Notes: generated from the sequence alone by a model not told the origin. Positions 27,835-37,335 are shown, numbered from the stretch's first letter. The stretch is 64,000 nucleotides of DNA from Paraburkholderia terricola (GCF_900142195.1 NZ_FRAB01000015.1:97038-161037), one strand, 5' to 3'. A program made the numbers and translations.

Positions 27835-28446
27835 ATGCTTGAATCACTTTCGCTTGCGGCGGGCCTCTCGTGGGGCAGCGGCCTGCGCCTCTATCTGACG
27901 GTCCTGCTGGCCGGCGTGTTCGCCCGCCTCGGCCTCATCCATCTACCCGATACGCTGTCCGCGCTGTCCTCGCCGTGGGTGATCGGCGTGGCCGGCGTGC
28001 TGACGCTCACCGAATTTCTCGCCGACAAGATTCCCGCGTTCGATTCGTTGTGGGACGCGATCCATACGTTTATCCGCATTCCGGCCGGCGCCATGCTGGC
28101 GGCCGGCGCGCTCGGTCATGCCGATCCTGCGCTGCTGACGGTCGCCGCGCTCGCCGGCGGCACGCTGGCCGGCAGCGCGCATCTGGCGAAAGCGGGCACG
28201 CGCGCGCTGATCAATCTGTCGCCGGAACCGGTGTCGAATATCGTGACCTCCACCGCTGAAGACGGGCTCGTGTTCGGCGGCATGCTGCTCGCGCTGTTCG
28301 TGCCGCTCGTGTTTCTGGTGTTGATGGTGGGCTTCATCATCCTGGCCGGCTGGGCGTTGCCGCGCCTTTGGCGCGGCGTGCAGGGCGGTTTTCGCGGCAT
28401 GGCGACGCATATGGTGTCGCGTTTGGCGAGGAGCAGGCACGATTGA
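27835..28446 (+). CDS. DUF4126 membrane protein
   Basis: 203 aa, starting MLESLSLAAGLSWGSGLRLY behind a GGAGG site. It has five or six hydrophobic segments and the small-residue-rich loops (TLAGSAHLAKAGTRALINLS, EPVSNIVTSTAEDG) of DUF4126. Its function is unknown. Its stop overlaps the TTG start of the following permease, suggesting translational coupling. The 289-bp gap before it holds an unlikely minus-strand ORF and simple GC-rich sequence. Confidence 0.8.
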   Translation: MLESLSLAAGLSWGSGLRLYLTVLLAGVFARLGLIHLPDTLSALSSPWVIGVAGVLTLTEFLADKIPAFDSLWDAIHTFIRIPAGAMLAAGALGHADPALLTVAALAGGTLAGSAHLAKAGTRALINLSPEPVSNIVTSTAEDGLVFGGMLLALFVPLVFLVLMVGFIILAGWALPRLWRGVQGGFRGMATHMVSRLARSRHD

Positions 28447-31043
28447 GCGATACGGTAAGGACCGCGGCGGCGCGCGCCGCGTCTGCAGCGACGGGGACCG
28501 CGGACACGGCGCGCCGCTTCGGCGGCATGCATCTGTTGCGCCAGGCCATCCGCATGACGGCGCGCGACTGGCGCGCGGGCGAACTGACGATGCTGCTGCT
28601 GGCGCTGGTGCTGGCCGTCGCGGCGTTGTCGAGTGTCGGCTTTCTGGCTGACCGTCTGCATCAGGGACTCGAGCGCGACGCGCGGCGCATGATCGCCGCC
28701 GATTTCATCGTGCGCGCCGATCATCCGGTCGATCCGCAATTCGCCGAAAAAGCCAGGGCGCTCGGCCTGAACACCGCCACCACGGCGATCTTTCCCAGCA
28801 TGATCAATTCGACCGGCGCGCAGCCGGCCTCGCGGCTCGCCGCCGTCAAGGCGGTGTCGCCCGGTTATCCGCTGCGCGGCGCATTGCGGATCGCCTCGGC
28901 GCCGGGTGCGGCTGACCATCCGGCGCAATCGATTCCGCCGCCGGGCACCGTGTGGGTCGATCAGGCGCTGCTCGATGCGCTCAAGCTGCGGGTCGGCGAC
29001 ACGGTGAAGGTCGGCAAGCGCGGCTTCACGATCGGCGCGCTGATCACCCGCGAACTCGACCGCGGCTTTTCGTTCGTCAACTTCTCGCCGCGCTTGATGC
29101 TGCGCGCCGACGAACTTCAATCGACGGGACTCATCGCCTTCGGCAGCCGCGTGACGCACAGACTGCTGGTGGCGGGCGCGGACGATGCGGTCGCGCGTTT
29201 CGCGCAGTTCGCGCATGGCCGCGTGGACGGCGGCAAGATGCGCGGCGTCGCGCTGGAATCGTTGCAGGACGGCCAGCCGCAAGTGCGTCAGACGCTCGAC
29301 CGCGCGGGCCACTTCCTCACGCTCGTGTCGCTGCTCACCGCGTTGCTCGCGGCGGTGGCGATCGCGATGGCCGCGCATCGGTACATGCGCCGGCATCTGG
29401 ACGGCTGCGCGGCGATGCGCTGCCTCGGCGCGAGCCAGGCCACGCTGCGCGCGCTCTTCACGCTCGAATTCGTCGGCATCGGCCTGATCGGCGGCGCGCT
29501 CGGCGTGGCGCTCGGCTACCTCGGGCATCTCGCGTTGCTGACATGGCTCGGCAGTCTGATCGACGTCGCCTTGCCTTATCCGACTGCGTGGCCCGCGCTG
29601 CAAGGCATCGCCACTGGCCTCGTGCTGCTGCTCGGCTTCGCGCTGCCGCCGCTGTTGCCGCTCACGCGCGTGCCGCCGGTGCGCGTGTTGCGCCGCGAAT
29701 GGGGCGAGGCGGGCCGCACCGCATGGGCCGCCTACGCGCTCGGCATCGTGCTGTTCGCCGCGTTGCTGATCGTCGCGGCGGGCGAGTTGAAGCTCGGCGG
29801 GATCGTCGCGGGCGGCTTCGCGGGCGGTCTGCTGGTGTTCGCGTGCATCGCGCGAGTCGCGCTGTGGGGCGCCGCGCGTATCGTGCGCAGCGAGCGCGTG
29901 AATGCGGGGATCGGCTGGCGCTATGCGCTGGCGTCGCTGGAGCGGCGCAGCGGCGCGAGCGCGCTGCAGATCACGGCGCTCGGCATCGGCCTGATGTGCC
30001 TGTTGCTGATTGCGATGACGCGCGACGATCTGGTGGCCGGCTGGCGCAAATCGACGCCGCCCGATGCGCCGAACGAATTCATCATCGACATCCAGCCCGA
30101 TCAGCGCGAAGCCGTCACGCAATACCTGGACACGCATGGCCTGCCCGGCACGGTGCTCTCGCCGATGGTGCGCGGGCGGCTGATCGCGATCAACGGCAAG
30201 CCGGTGAATCCCGATTCGTTCAAGACCGAGGACGCGAGGCGCCTGGTCGATCGCGAGTTCAATCTGTCGTACACGACCGAATTGCCCGACGACAACCGGC
30301 TCGCGGCGGGCACGTGGTATGGCGACAGCACAACCCCACAGATCTCGATCGAGCAGGGGCTCGCGAAGGTGATCGACGTGAAGCCCGGCGACGTGCTGCG
30401 CTTCGACGTGACGGGCTTGCAGATCGACGCGCCGGTGACGAGCGTGCGCAAGCTCGACTGGGGTTCGTTCAAGGTCAACTTCTTCGTATTGATGCCGCCC
30501 GTCGCCTTGCAGGATTTCCCCGCGACGTTCATTACGAGCTTCCATCTGCCGCGTGACAAACAGTCGACCATCGACGGCCTGATCGCCGCCTATCCGAACC
30601 TCACGGCGATCGACACCGCGCCGATTCTCGCGCAGGTGCAGCGCGTGTTGCAGCAGGTGATCGGCGCGGTGCAGTTCCTGTTCGCGTTCACGCTCGCGGC
30701 GGGCGTGCTGGTGCTCTACGCCGCGCTCGCCGGCACGCGCGATGAGCGCATGCGAGAATCCGCGCTGCTGCGCGCGCTGGGGGCGTCGCATCGCCAGGTG
30801 CGCGCGGTGCAGGTCGCGGAATTCGTCGCGGTGGGGACGCTTGCCGGGTTGATGGCGGCGCTCGGCGCACAGGCGATCGGCTGGGTGTTGGCGACCCGCG
30901 TGTTCGAGTTTTATCTGAGCTTCAATCCGTGGCTGCTGCCGGCGGGCATCGTGGCCGGCGTCGCGTGCGCGGGTCTCGGCGGCTGGCTGAGCTTGCGGCA
31001 TGTGCTGGCGCGGCCCGCGTTGCAATCGCTGCGGGACGCGTGA
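28443..31043 (+). CDS. Large FtsX-family permease (YbbP-like)
   Basis: 866 aa if translation starts at TTG 28443, which has AGGAG 9 bp upstream and overlaps the DUF4126 stop; ATG 28527 (MHLLRQAIRMTARDWRAGEL) is an alternative. It has an N-terminal membrane helix, a periplasmic MacB-PCD-like domain, two FtsX modules (around residues 290-430 and 740-860) and a second periplasmic region between them. This is the YbbP/LolC-like permease layout of ABC exporters. No ABC ATPase gene is adjacent, so its partner must lie elsewhere. Confidence 0.85.
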   Translation: MSDTVRTAAARAASAATGTADTARRFGGMHLLRQAIRMTARDWRAGELTMLLLALVLAVAALSSVGFLADRLHQGLERDARRMIAADFIVRADHPVDPQFAEKARALGLNTATTAIFPSMINSTGAQPASRLAAVKAVSPGYPLRGALRIASAPGAADHPAQSIPPPGTVWVDQALLDALKLRVGDTVKVGKRGFTIGALITRELDRGFSFVNFSPRLMLRADELQSTGLIAFGSRVTHRLLVAGADDAVARFAQFAHGRVDGGKMRGVALESLQDGQPQVRQTLDRAGHFLTLVSLLTALLAAVAIAMAAHRYMRRHLDGCAAMRCLGASQATLRALFTLEFVGIGLIGGALGVALGYLGHLALLTWLGSLIDVALPYPTAWPALQGIATGLVLLLGFALPPLLPLTRVPPVRVLRREWGEAGRTAWAAYALGIVLFAALLIVAAGELKLGGIVAGGFAGGLLVFACIARVALWGAARIVRSERVNAGIGWRYALASLERRSGASALQITALGIGLMCLLLIAMTRDDLVAGWRKSTPPDAPNEFIIDIQPDQREAVTQYLDTHGLPGTVLSPMVRGRLIAINGKPVNPDSFKTEDARRLVDREFNLSYTTELPDDNRLAAGTWYGDSTTPQISIEQGLAKVIDVKPGDVLRFDVTGLQIDAPVTSVRKLDWGSFKVNFFVLMPPVALQDFPATFITSFHLPRDKQSTIDGLIAAYPNLTAIDTAPILAQVQRVLQQVIGAVQFLFAFTLAAGVLVLYAALAGTRDERMRESALLRALGASHRQVRAVQVAEFVAVGTLAGLMAALGAQAIGWVLATRVFEFYLSFNPWLLPAGIVAGVACAGLGGWLSLRHVLARPALQSLRDA

Positions 31044-31067
31044 TTTTTCTTTTTGATGTGAGCAGGT

Positions 31068-31478
31068 ATGAGCGATCTGGATGAAGTGTCCGCGGCGCAG
31101 CCGACGGCCTTCGAGTTGGTCGGCGGCGAAGCGCGCGTGCGCGAACTGGTCGACCGGTTTTACGACTTGATGGATCTCGAAGCGGAGTTCGCCGGGATTC
31201 GGGCCTTGCATCCCGAGTCGCTCGACGGCTCGCGCGACAAGCTGTTCTGGTTTTTGTGCGGCTGGATGGGCGGGCCTGATCATTACATCAGCCGCTTCGG
31301 TCATCCGCGTTTGCGCGCGCGGCACTTGCCGTTCGCGATTGCTTCGAGCGAGCGCGATCAATGGTTGCGGTGCATGGCCTGGGCGATGGAAGACGTCGGG
31401 CTCGCCGAGCCGCTGCGGGAGCGTCTGCTTGCGTCGTTCTTCGAGACCGCCGACTGGATGCGCAATCGCAATGGCTAA
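31068..31478 (+). CDS. Group II truncated haemoglobin
   Basis: 136 aa, in the 2-on-2 globin size range. It shows the LVGGEARVRELVDRFYDLMD helix, the proximal histidine within GHPRLRARHLPFAI, and the conserved Trp of RDQWLRCM typical of the trHbO group. It may bind O2 or take part in NO or peroxide chemistry; the sequence does not decide. Its end overlaps the next gene by 8 bp. Confidence 0.9.
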   Translation: MSDLDEVSAAQPTAFELVGGEARVRELVDRFYDLMDLEAEFAGIRALHPESLDGSRDKLFWFLCGWMGGPDHYISRFGHPRLRARHLPFAIASSERDQWLRCMAWAMEDVGLAEPLRERLLASFFETADWMRNRNG

Positions 31479-32118
31479 CCGGTTGGAGTTGGATTTGAAC
31501 CAGCCGCCTTACACGGCTTCGGCGGACTACGCCGCGCTGGCTCCCGAGGCGCGCGCCGTGCTCGATTGCTGGTTCGGTACGCCGGATGCGCCGGATTTCG
31601 GGGTGGCGCGCAAGCTCTGGTTCTCACGCGACAAGGCCTTCGACGCGATGCTGCTGGAACGCTTCGGCACGCTCATCGACGCGGCGCGCGAAGGTTCGCT
31701 CGACCACTGGAAGGAAACGCCGCTCGGTGCGTTGGCGCTCATCGTCGTGCTCGATCAGTTCTCGCGCAATTGTCATCGCAACACGCCGCGCGCATTCGCC
31801 GCCGATCAAAAGGCCTTGCACACGGCGCAGCAGATGGTCGCAAGCGGAGCCGATCGGTTATTGCCCACCGCGCATCATCGGGCGTTCGCCTATTTGCCGT
31901 TCGAACACGACGAAACACTCGCCAGCCAGCAGGAATCGCTGCGTCTGTTCAAGGCGCTGGAAGCCGAGCCCGGCGGCGCGTCCTACTACTCGTTCGCGGT
32001 GCGGCACGCGAAGGTCATCAAGCGGTTCGGGCGCTTTCCGCATCGCAACGCATTGCTGGGGCGTGCTTCGACGGATGAAGAAAACGCCTTTCTGCGCGAA
32101 CCCGGCTCGTCGTTCTAG
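31471..32118 (+). CDS. DUF924 family protein
   Basis: 215 aa from ATG 31471, overlapping the haemoglobin stop by 8 bp. The blocks LDCWFG, KLWFSRDKAFDAMLLERFG, LIVVLDQFSRNCHRNTPRAF and YLPFEHDETLASQQESLRLF are those of DUF924, an all-helical TPR-like family of unknown function. The overlap implies translational coupling with the globin. It is convergent with the glycosyltransferase gene, only 13 bp away. Confidence 0.88.
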   Translation: MANRLELDLNQPPYTASADYAALAPEARAVLDCWFGTPDAPDFGVARKLWFSRDKAFDAMLLERFGTLIDAAREGSLDHWKETPLGALALIVVLDQFSRNCHRNTPRAFAADQKALHTAQQMVASGADRLLPTAHHRAFAYLPFEHDETLASQQESLRLFKALEAEPGGASYYSFAVRHAKVIKRFGRFPHRNALLGRASTDEENAFLREPGSSF

Positions 32119-32131
32119 ACGCCGCGACGCT

Positions 32132-33979
32132 TTATTCGCTGCGCGCGTTTGCGGCGCCGGCCGGCGCCCGCACGAACACCCGCAATGATTCATCCGTGTC
32201 GCCCGGACGCGCGCCCGACCAGAACAGTCGCCACTCGCCCGCCGGCGCGCGCGTGCGGTCACGGCGGCTCTGGTCGATCAGCCATGTGCACTCGGTGGTT
32301 GCGGCGTTCGCGGTCGGTTGATGCTCGATGCCGGTGTAGTAGTACAGCATCGGCGCCTCTGATTCGCCCAGCCCCGTGCTGGCCATGCAGTCGCCATTGT
32401 TCCATTCGACCTTGATCTTCGCGCCGAGGCTTTCGAACACCGAGCGATAGCTCTTCGCGTAGTCCAGCCACGGCAGCAGCAGCGTGCTCACCAGCCCCCA
32501 CGCGAGCATCGCGCCCGCGCACCAACTCAGCACGCCGCGCCATTTGCCGGTGTATTTGAAAACCGGCAGCAGCCACAGCCAGCCGAACGTCATCAGCAAC
32601 GCGGCCGCGATCAACCCCGCTTTGGCCGGCAGCACCCAATCGAGCGGCAACCAGCGGCCAAGCAGATGTAGCGACGCATGCGTGCTCGCCGGGTTGCTCA
32701 TGATCGACCAGATGATCCAAGCCAGCGCGGCCGTGCTGCCGAACAGTACGCGGCTCGCCATATCCCAGCTTGCATGCAGACGGCGCGGAAGCCGTTCGAC
32801 GCCCTGCATCGCCAGCAGCGCGAGCGGCGCGATGAACGGCAGAATGTACAGTTCGCGAACCGTCGCCGAGCTTTGCAGCACCGCAAAGCCGGTGCCCGCG
32901 AAGATCACCGGCAGCGCCACGCGCGGATCGCGCCAGCGCCGCCACGCGCCGCCCGCAAGCGCGGCGAGCGCAAGCGGCACCACGGGAAAGCCGACGCTCA
33001 GCACGGTGCGCAGCACGAACAGACGGCTTTCGTTTTCGGAGCCGAGTTCGGCGACCGAAAAGCCGAAGAAGCGGCCGATGTTGTTGTCCCACAGCCAGAG
33101 CTTGAAGAGCGTGTCGGAGCGCAGGTAGAAGCAGATCGGCCAGATCAGCGCGAACGGCGCGCACACTAGCGCGGCGAGTCCGAGCGCCCCTGCGAAGCCG
33201 CGCGTGCGGCAGCCCGGATACAAGGCCAGTACCGCGAGGATGGTCGCCCCGAACACGAGCGGCACGAACAGACCTTTGGCCAGAAAAGAGACGCCTACAC
33301 CCGCGCCGAACATCGCGGCGCCGCTGAGTATCGCGTGGCGCCGGCGGCCTAGGTCGAGCGGCGGCGCACGCGCATCGTCGCGCAAATAGACGAGCACCAG
33401 TTCGAATAGTCCGCAAAAACCGAGCGCGGCGCCGGCCATCAACGCGACGTCGGTCATCATGTCGTGCACGTGCTTGACGACGACGAGCGTGCCCGCGAAC
33501 AGCGCGAGCGTGCCGATCACGCGCACGTCGAGCCAACTCGAAGCCGCCACCGCGCGGCGGGCGACGCGCGCCGTGTAGTAGACGGTCAGTCCGGCGAACA
33601 GCGCGCTCGCGAGGCGCGCCGCATCGTGCAAGGGCAGGTAGCGGCCAAACATCCACGCGAGCCCGGCGGCGACCCAATCGTAGATCGGCGGCTTTTCGAC
33701 GAAGGGTTGACCGGCGTTGGTCGGCACGACCAGATCGCCGGTCTCGAGCATGTGCTGGACGATGCCGAATGTGTAGGTCTCGTCCTGCTTCCACGGCTCG
33801 TGCCCCAAGGTGCCCGGCAAAAGCCATGTACCCAGGATCGCGAGGGCGGCGAGCCACATCAGCGGACGGACGGCGGCGAGCGCGCGCATGCGCCTGATGC
33901 CACGGGTGGAGCGGTCGGCTGGATGTGCCGGATCGGCGGGCGTGACGGCGTTCGCCGGCGCGGACGGGTTTTCTCGCAT
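32132..33979 (-). CDS. ArnT-like glycosyltransferase (GT39/GT83 fold)
   Basis: 615 aa from ATG 33979. It is a polytopic membrane protein. The catalytic-type acidic pair lies in the first periplasmic loop (EPWKQDETYTFGIVQHMLET), followed by the GQPFVEKPPIYDW motif of the ArnT/PMT superfamily. Such enzymes move sugars from undecaprenyl phosphate carriers to lipid A, other glycans or proteins. The specific acceptor is unknown. A Pro/Ala-rich N-terminal stretch precedes the first helix. Confidence 0.85.
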   Translation of the reverse strand: MRENPSAPANAVTPADPAHPADRSTRGIRRMRALAAVRPLMWLAALAILGTWLLPGTLGHEPWKQDETYTFGIVQHMLETGDLVVPTNAGQPFVEKPPIYDWVAAGLAWMFGRYLPLHDAARLASALFAGLTVYYTARVARRAVAASSWLDVRVIGTLALFAGTLVVVKHVHDMMTDVALMAGAALGFCGLFELVLVYLRDDARAPPLDLGRRRHAILSGAAMFGAGVGVSFLAKGLFVPLVFGATILAVLALYPGCRTRGFAGALGLAALVCAPFALIWPICFYLRSDTLFKLWLWDNNIGRFFGFSVAELGSENESRLFVLRTVLSVGFPVVPLALAALAGGAWRRWRDPRVALPVIFAGTGFAVLQSSATVRELYILPFIAPLALLAMQGVERLPRRLHASWDMASRVLFGSTAALAWIIWSIMSNPASTHASLHLLGRWLPLDWVLPAKAGLIAAALLMTFGWLWLLPVFKYTGKWRGVLSWCAGAMLAWGLVSTLLLPWLDYAKSYRSVFESLGAKIKVEWNNGDCMASTGLGESEAPMLYYYTGIEHQPTANAATTECTWLIDQSRRDRTRAPAGEWRLFWSGARPGDTDESLRVFVRAPAGAANARSE

Positions 33980-34241
33980 GGAAGTCTCTGGTCGCCGCAC
34001 GCGACGGCATGGGCCGCGTACTTATGTTCTCGCTCCGCGTCGCGTGCGGTTGCAGGCGATTCGCGGAGATTCGCTGCGATTGTAGTCTCCGATCCTTACG
34101 ACCGATTACAGCAAGACCGAGGGATTGGGCGAAGTGAACGCATCGTGCCGCTTCCCTGTCGGATCAAGGGAAAGGGGCGCGTGGAGAGAAAGGCGGCCGC
34201 GTGCGATCGCGTGCCGCGCGAGGAAAAAAGGCGTGCCGCGC

Positions 34242-34988
34242 TCAGCGTCCGCCGGAGACGTCGAGCAACGCGCCGGTTACGTAGGAGGCGGCGTCGCTCA
34301 GCAACCAGACGATGGTCTCGGCCACTTCATCAGCCGTGCCGGGGCGACCCAAGGGTGTCGTGGCGCCGAGCTGCGCGGCGCGCTCGGGCTTGCCGCCGCT
34401 CGCGTGAATCTCGGTGTCGATCAGGCCTGGGCGCACCGCGTTCACGCGCACGCCTTGCGGGCCGAGTTCCTTGGCGAGGCCGATCGTCATCGTGTCGACG
34501 GCGCCTTTTGAACCGGCGTAATCGACGTATTCGTTCGGCGAGCCCAAACGCGACGCCGCCGACGACACATTGACGATCACGCCGCCCGCGCCGCCGCGAT
34601 TCGTCGACATGCGCCGCGCGGCTTCGCGCGCGCAAAGATAGGCGCCGAGCACGTTGACGTCGAACATGCGCTTCAGGCGCGCGAGGTCCATGTCCGCGAG
34701 CGGCATCGAAGGCGCGACGATGCCCGCGTTGTTGACGAGCGCGTCGAGCCGGCCGAACTTCTGCTGGAGCGCGTCGAACATCGCGATCACGTCGGCTTCG
34801 TTGGCGACGTCGCCGGCGATCGCCAACGCGCGGCCGCCGGCGCGTTCGACTTCGGCGACGGTTTCCCGCGCGGCCGCGAGATTTTGCGCGTAGTTCACGC
34901 CAACGGACCAGCCGCGCGCACCCAGCAAGCGCGCGCTCGCGCGGCCAATGCCGCGGCTGCCACCAGTGATCAGGACGGCTTTCGTCAT
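34242..34988 (-). CDS. Classical SDR oxidoreductase
   Basis: 248 aa with an intact active site: TGGSRGIG (8-15), NNAG (about 89), Ser in VNVSSAAS and YAGSK. It is close to the YgfF/FabG-like group and likely uses NADP; substrate unknown. The 240-bp interval to the upstream glycosyltransferase (34001-34241) has no supported gene. It stands alone between the ArnT-like gene and the LOG gene. Confidence 0.9.
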   Translation of the reverse strand: MTKAVLITGGSRGIGRASARLLGARGWSVGVNYAQNLAAARETVAEVERAGGRALAIAGDVANEADVIAMFDALQQKFGRLDALVNNAGIVAPSMPLADMDLARLKRMFDVNVLGAYLCAREAARRMSTNRGGAGGVIVNVSSAASRLGSPNEYVDYAGSKGAVDTMTIGLAKELGPQGVRVNAVRPGLIDTEIHASGGKPERAAQLGATTPLGRPGTADEVAETIVWLLSDAASYVTGALLDVSGGR

Positions 34989-35072
34989 TGCAACCTCATC
35001 GTTCTCGGGTCCGCGCGGAAAGCGCGGTGAAGATTCCGTGCGCCCGCGCTCGACGAGCGTGGCGCGCGCGCC

Positions 35073-35657
35073 TCAAACCGCGTCGCGGTTGATCGCCCAT
35101 TTGTCGCTGGCGGGCGGCTGATAGCGTTGCAGCTTGCCGATCAGCGCGGCGGGATCGGCATCCATTTGCAGGATGTCGAAGTAGGTCTGCCGCATGAAGC
35201 CTTCGTCGACCGTGTGCTGGAGCAGATTGATCAACGGATCGTAGAAGCCGTCGATATTCAGCAGCGCGACCGGCTTCTGGTGATAGCCGAGCTGCGCCCA
35301 CGTGTAGACCTCGAACAGTTCTTCGAGCGTGCCCGCGCCGCCCGGCATCGCGACGAACGCATCGGACAGGTCGGCCATCATCTTCTTGCGCTGATGCATG
35401 TCCGGCACGACATGCAGTTCGGTCAGGCCGTCATGGCCGACTTCCTTGTTGACCAGCAGTTCGGGAATCACGCCGATCGCGCGGCCGCCTTCGGCCATCA
35501 CCGTGTCGGCGATCACGCCCATCAGGCCGACCTTGCCGCCGCCGTAGACCAGCGCCAGATCGGCTTGCACCAGCGCGCGGCCGAATGCGCGCGCGGCTTG
35601 GGCATACAACGGTTTGGCTCCATTGGCGGAGCCGCAATACACACACACCGACTTCAT
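35073..35657 (-). CDS. LOG family protein (Rossmann-fold nucleotide-binding)
   Basis: 194 aa from ATG 35657. It shows SVCVYCGSANGAKP, YGGGKVGLMGVIADT and the PGGAGTLEELFE motif, the diagnostic residues of the LOG cytokinin riboside 5'-monophosphate phosphoribohydrolases (once mislabelled lysine decarboxylases). In bacteria it probably releases a base from a nucleoside monophosphate. The start lies 2 bp after the TetR gene's stop, so the pair is an operon. The longer ORF upstream is rejected. Confidence 0.9.
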   Translation of the reverse strand: MKSVCVYCGSANGAKPLYAQAARAFGRALVQADLALVYGGGKVGLMGVIADTVMAEGGRAIGVIPELLVNKEVGHDGLTELHVVPDMHQRKKMMADLSDAFVAMPGGAGTLEELFEVYTWAQLGYHQKPVALLNIDGFYDPLINLLQHTVDEGFMRQTYFDILQMDADPAALIGKLQRYQPPASDKWAINRDAV

Positions 35658-35659
35658 GC

Positions 35660-36385
35660 TTAAACGTCCTTCGGTTCGTTGCGGGGCGCGGCGCCTTCCT
35701 TGGGCGGCAGGTAGTCGTAAAACTCGCGCTTGGGCAGCTTGCCCGACACGAGGTCGTCGAAAATCTGCCGCGAGCGGCCACGCAGGTAAGGCGCCATCAG
35801 CGACACGATCTGCACGCTCACCTGATGCAGTTCCGCGCGAATCGTTTCCTGCTCGTTGTATTTGCGCGGGTTCATCACGAACTGGTACGACAGCCAGTAC
35901 GTGGCGATCACGCCGATGTTCGTGGCGATGACGTGCAGCTCTTGCGGCGTGGCGACCATTTCGCCGTCGGCCACGAGCTGCTCGCAGAACTGGCTCGCAA
36001 AGCGCACCTTGTGACTGATGATCTGCTTGAAGTGCGTTTCGAGCGTGCGGTTGCGCGCCAGCAGGTCGTTCAGATCGCGATACAAAAAGCGGTAGCGCCA
36101 CGTGAAATCGACCATGTACTGCAAGTACGACCACATCTCGTCGATGGTCGCGCGATGGTCTTCGGGAAAGCGCAGACGCTTTTCGATCTCCTGCTCGAAC
36201 TGGCTGAAGATGCTGTTGATGATGTCGTCTTTGTTGCGGAAGTGGTAGTACAGGTTGCCTGGGCTGATCTCCATTTCCTCGGCGATCGTCGTTGTCGTGA
36301 CGTTCGGTTCGCCGATTTCGTTGAACAGCTTCAACGACAGTTCGAGAATCCGTTCGCGGGTGCGGCGGGGAGGTTTGGCTTCCAT
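35660..36385 (-). CDS. TetR-family transcription regulator
   Basis: 241 aa from ATG 36385. The DNA-binding helix-turn-helix is in the first 60 residues (MEAKPPRRTRERILELSLKL, then TTTIAEEMEISPGNLYYHFR). The C-terminal ligand domain is large and aromatic. It is likely a repressor of itself and perhaps of the downstream LOG gene. Its promoter carries an inverted repeat at 36576-36594. The effector is unknown. Confidence 0.88.
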   Translation of the reverse strand: MEAKPPRRTRERILELSLKLFNEIGEPNVTTTTIAEEMEISPGNLYYHFRNKDDIINSIFSQFEQEIEKRLRFPEDHRATIDEMWSYLQYMVDFTWRYRFLYRDLNDLLARNRTLETHFKQIISHKVRFASQFCEQLVADGEMVATPQELHVIATNIGVIATYWLSYQFVMNPRKYNEQETIRAELHQVSVQIVSLMAPYLRGRSRQIFDDLVSGKLPKREFYDYLPPKEGAAPRNEPKDV

Positions 36386-36563
36386 ATCGTCCGGCCCTGG
36401 TAACGCCGGGCTAGGCGCGCGGCGGCATGTCGCCGCTGCGTGATCCACCCGGACGCGGTTGGTATCGTTGAGCGCCCCGAAACTTGCCGCTGCGCGGCAG
36501 GTTCCCCGAAGGGACAAGAAAACCAGGGAGCGGCCCAGCGTTTTCTTGTGGGACTGTCGGACG

Positions 36564-36594
36564 ATTATAAACCGACCGTTCTTATCTCGAACGG
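36564..36594 (-). promoter_or_regulatory. TetR gene promoter with inverted repeat
   Basis: On the minus strand there is a perfect TATAAT (36564-36569). An inverted repeat CCGTTC-7 nt-GAACGG (36576-36594) covers the spacer and -35 region, where a TetR-type autorepressor would bind. The -35 itself is poor. This lies about 180 bp before the ATG, in the 36386-36657 gap between the TetR gene and dgkA. Confidence 0.45.
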
Positions 36595-36657
36595 ACACTC
36601 AGGGTTTTCATTCCCTCGGGCGTTTTCAGCGTGCTTTCACGAGGGATGCCGCGGTTT

Positions 36658-37335
36658 TCATGGCGATGCCGCCAGCCACGCCTTGACCCACGCGACGACG
36701 AGCGGCCCGACGATCAGCAGCCAGGTCATCAGACACATGCCGAGCGCGACCATCACCGCGGCGCTGCCGAGATCCTTCGCGCGCCGCGACAGTTCGTGGC
36801 GCTCCAGCGAGATGCGGTCGATGGCCGCCTCGACGCTCGAATTCAGCAACTCGACGATCAGCACCAGCAGCACCGAGCCGAGCAGCAGGACGCGCGCCAC
36901 CGGCTCCACCGGAACCAGCACGCCGCATGGAATCAGGATCGCGGCAAGCGTGAGTTCCTGGCGAAACGCGCTTTCCTCGCGGATGGCGACGCGGAATCCC
37001 GCCAGCGAGTTTTTCATCGCATGCCAGGCGCGGGTGAGTCCACGATTGCCCTTGTACGGGTTGAAGGGTAGCGGCGCGAGCGGATCGTCGGGGCTGAGGG
37101 GTTCGTGGCGAGGGTCGCCGTGGTTGTCATTCGACGAGTTCATCCCGTTCATGCCATGCGCATGGTTCGCATCGCCCGCATGATGCGGCATCTCGGGCTC
37201 GCGCACGTCGTCGAACGGTTCGACGCTGGCGGCGTCGGCCTCGGTGGCGCGAAGGGAGCGGGTAGTGCGCGAGGTGCGCGGGGTGCGCGCCGCGCCGTTC
37301 GTCGCGTGCGTCACGGTAGCGTTTCTTTCTCGCAT
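36658..37335 (-). CDS. dgkA: Diacylglycerol kinase DgkA with N-terminal extension
   Basis: 225 aa from ATG 37335. The usual small DgkA, with three membrane helices and the conserved AFRQELTLAA and VELLNSSVEAAIDRIS segments, occupies the last ~130 residues. The preceding ~95 residues are disordered and rich in Arg, Thr, His, Asn and Asp (for example HHAGDANHAHGMNGMNSSND). DgkA recycles diacylglycerol to phosphatidic acid. It starts 20 bp after the glycosyltransferase stop; an internal ATG later in the frame is a possible real start. Confidence 0.85.
   Translation of the reverse strand: MRERNATVTHATNGAARTPRTSRTTRSLRATEADAASVEPFDDVREPEMPHHAGDANHAHGMNGMNSSNDNHGDPRHEPLSPDDPLAPLPFNPYKGNRGLTRAWHAMKNSLAGFRVAIREESAFRQELTLAAILIPCGVLVPVEPVARVLLLGSVLLVLIVELLNSSVEAAIDRISLERHELSRRAKDLGSAAVMVALGMCLMTWLLIVGPLVVAWVKAWLAASP

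Noticed and set aside
27549..27836. 95-aa minus-strand ORF between gdx and the DUF4126 gene
   Set aside because: Gly/Arg-rich, no ribosome site, and it overlaps the likely promoter of the DUF4126 gene.
28116..31361. 1081-aa open frame opposite the permease
   Set aside because: Same reason: the forward frame has clear membrane helices and FtsX character, while the reverse is Arg/Gln/His-rich without any motif.
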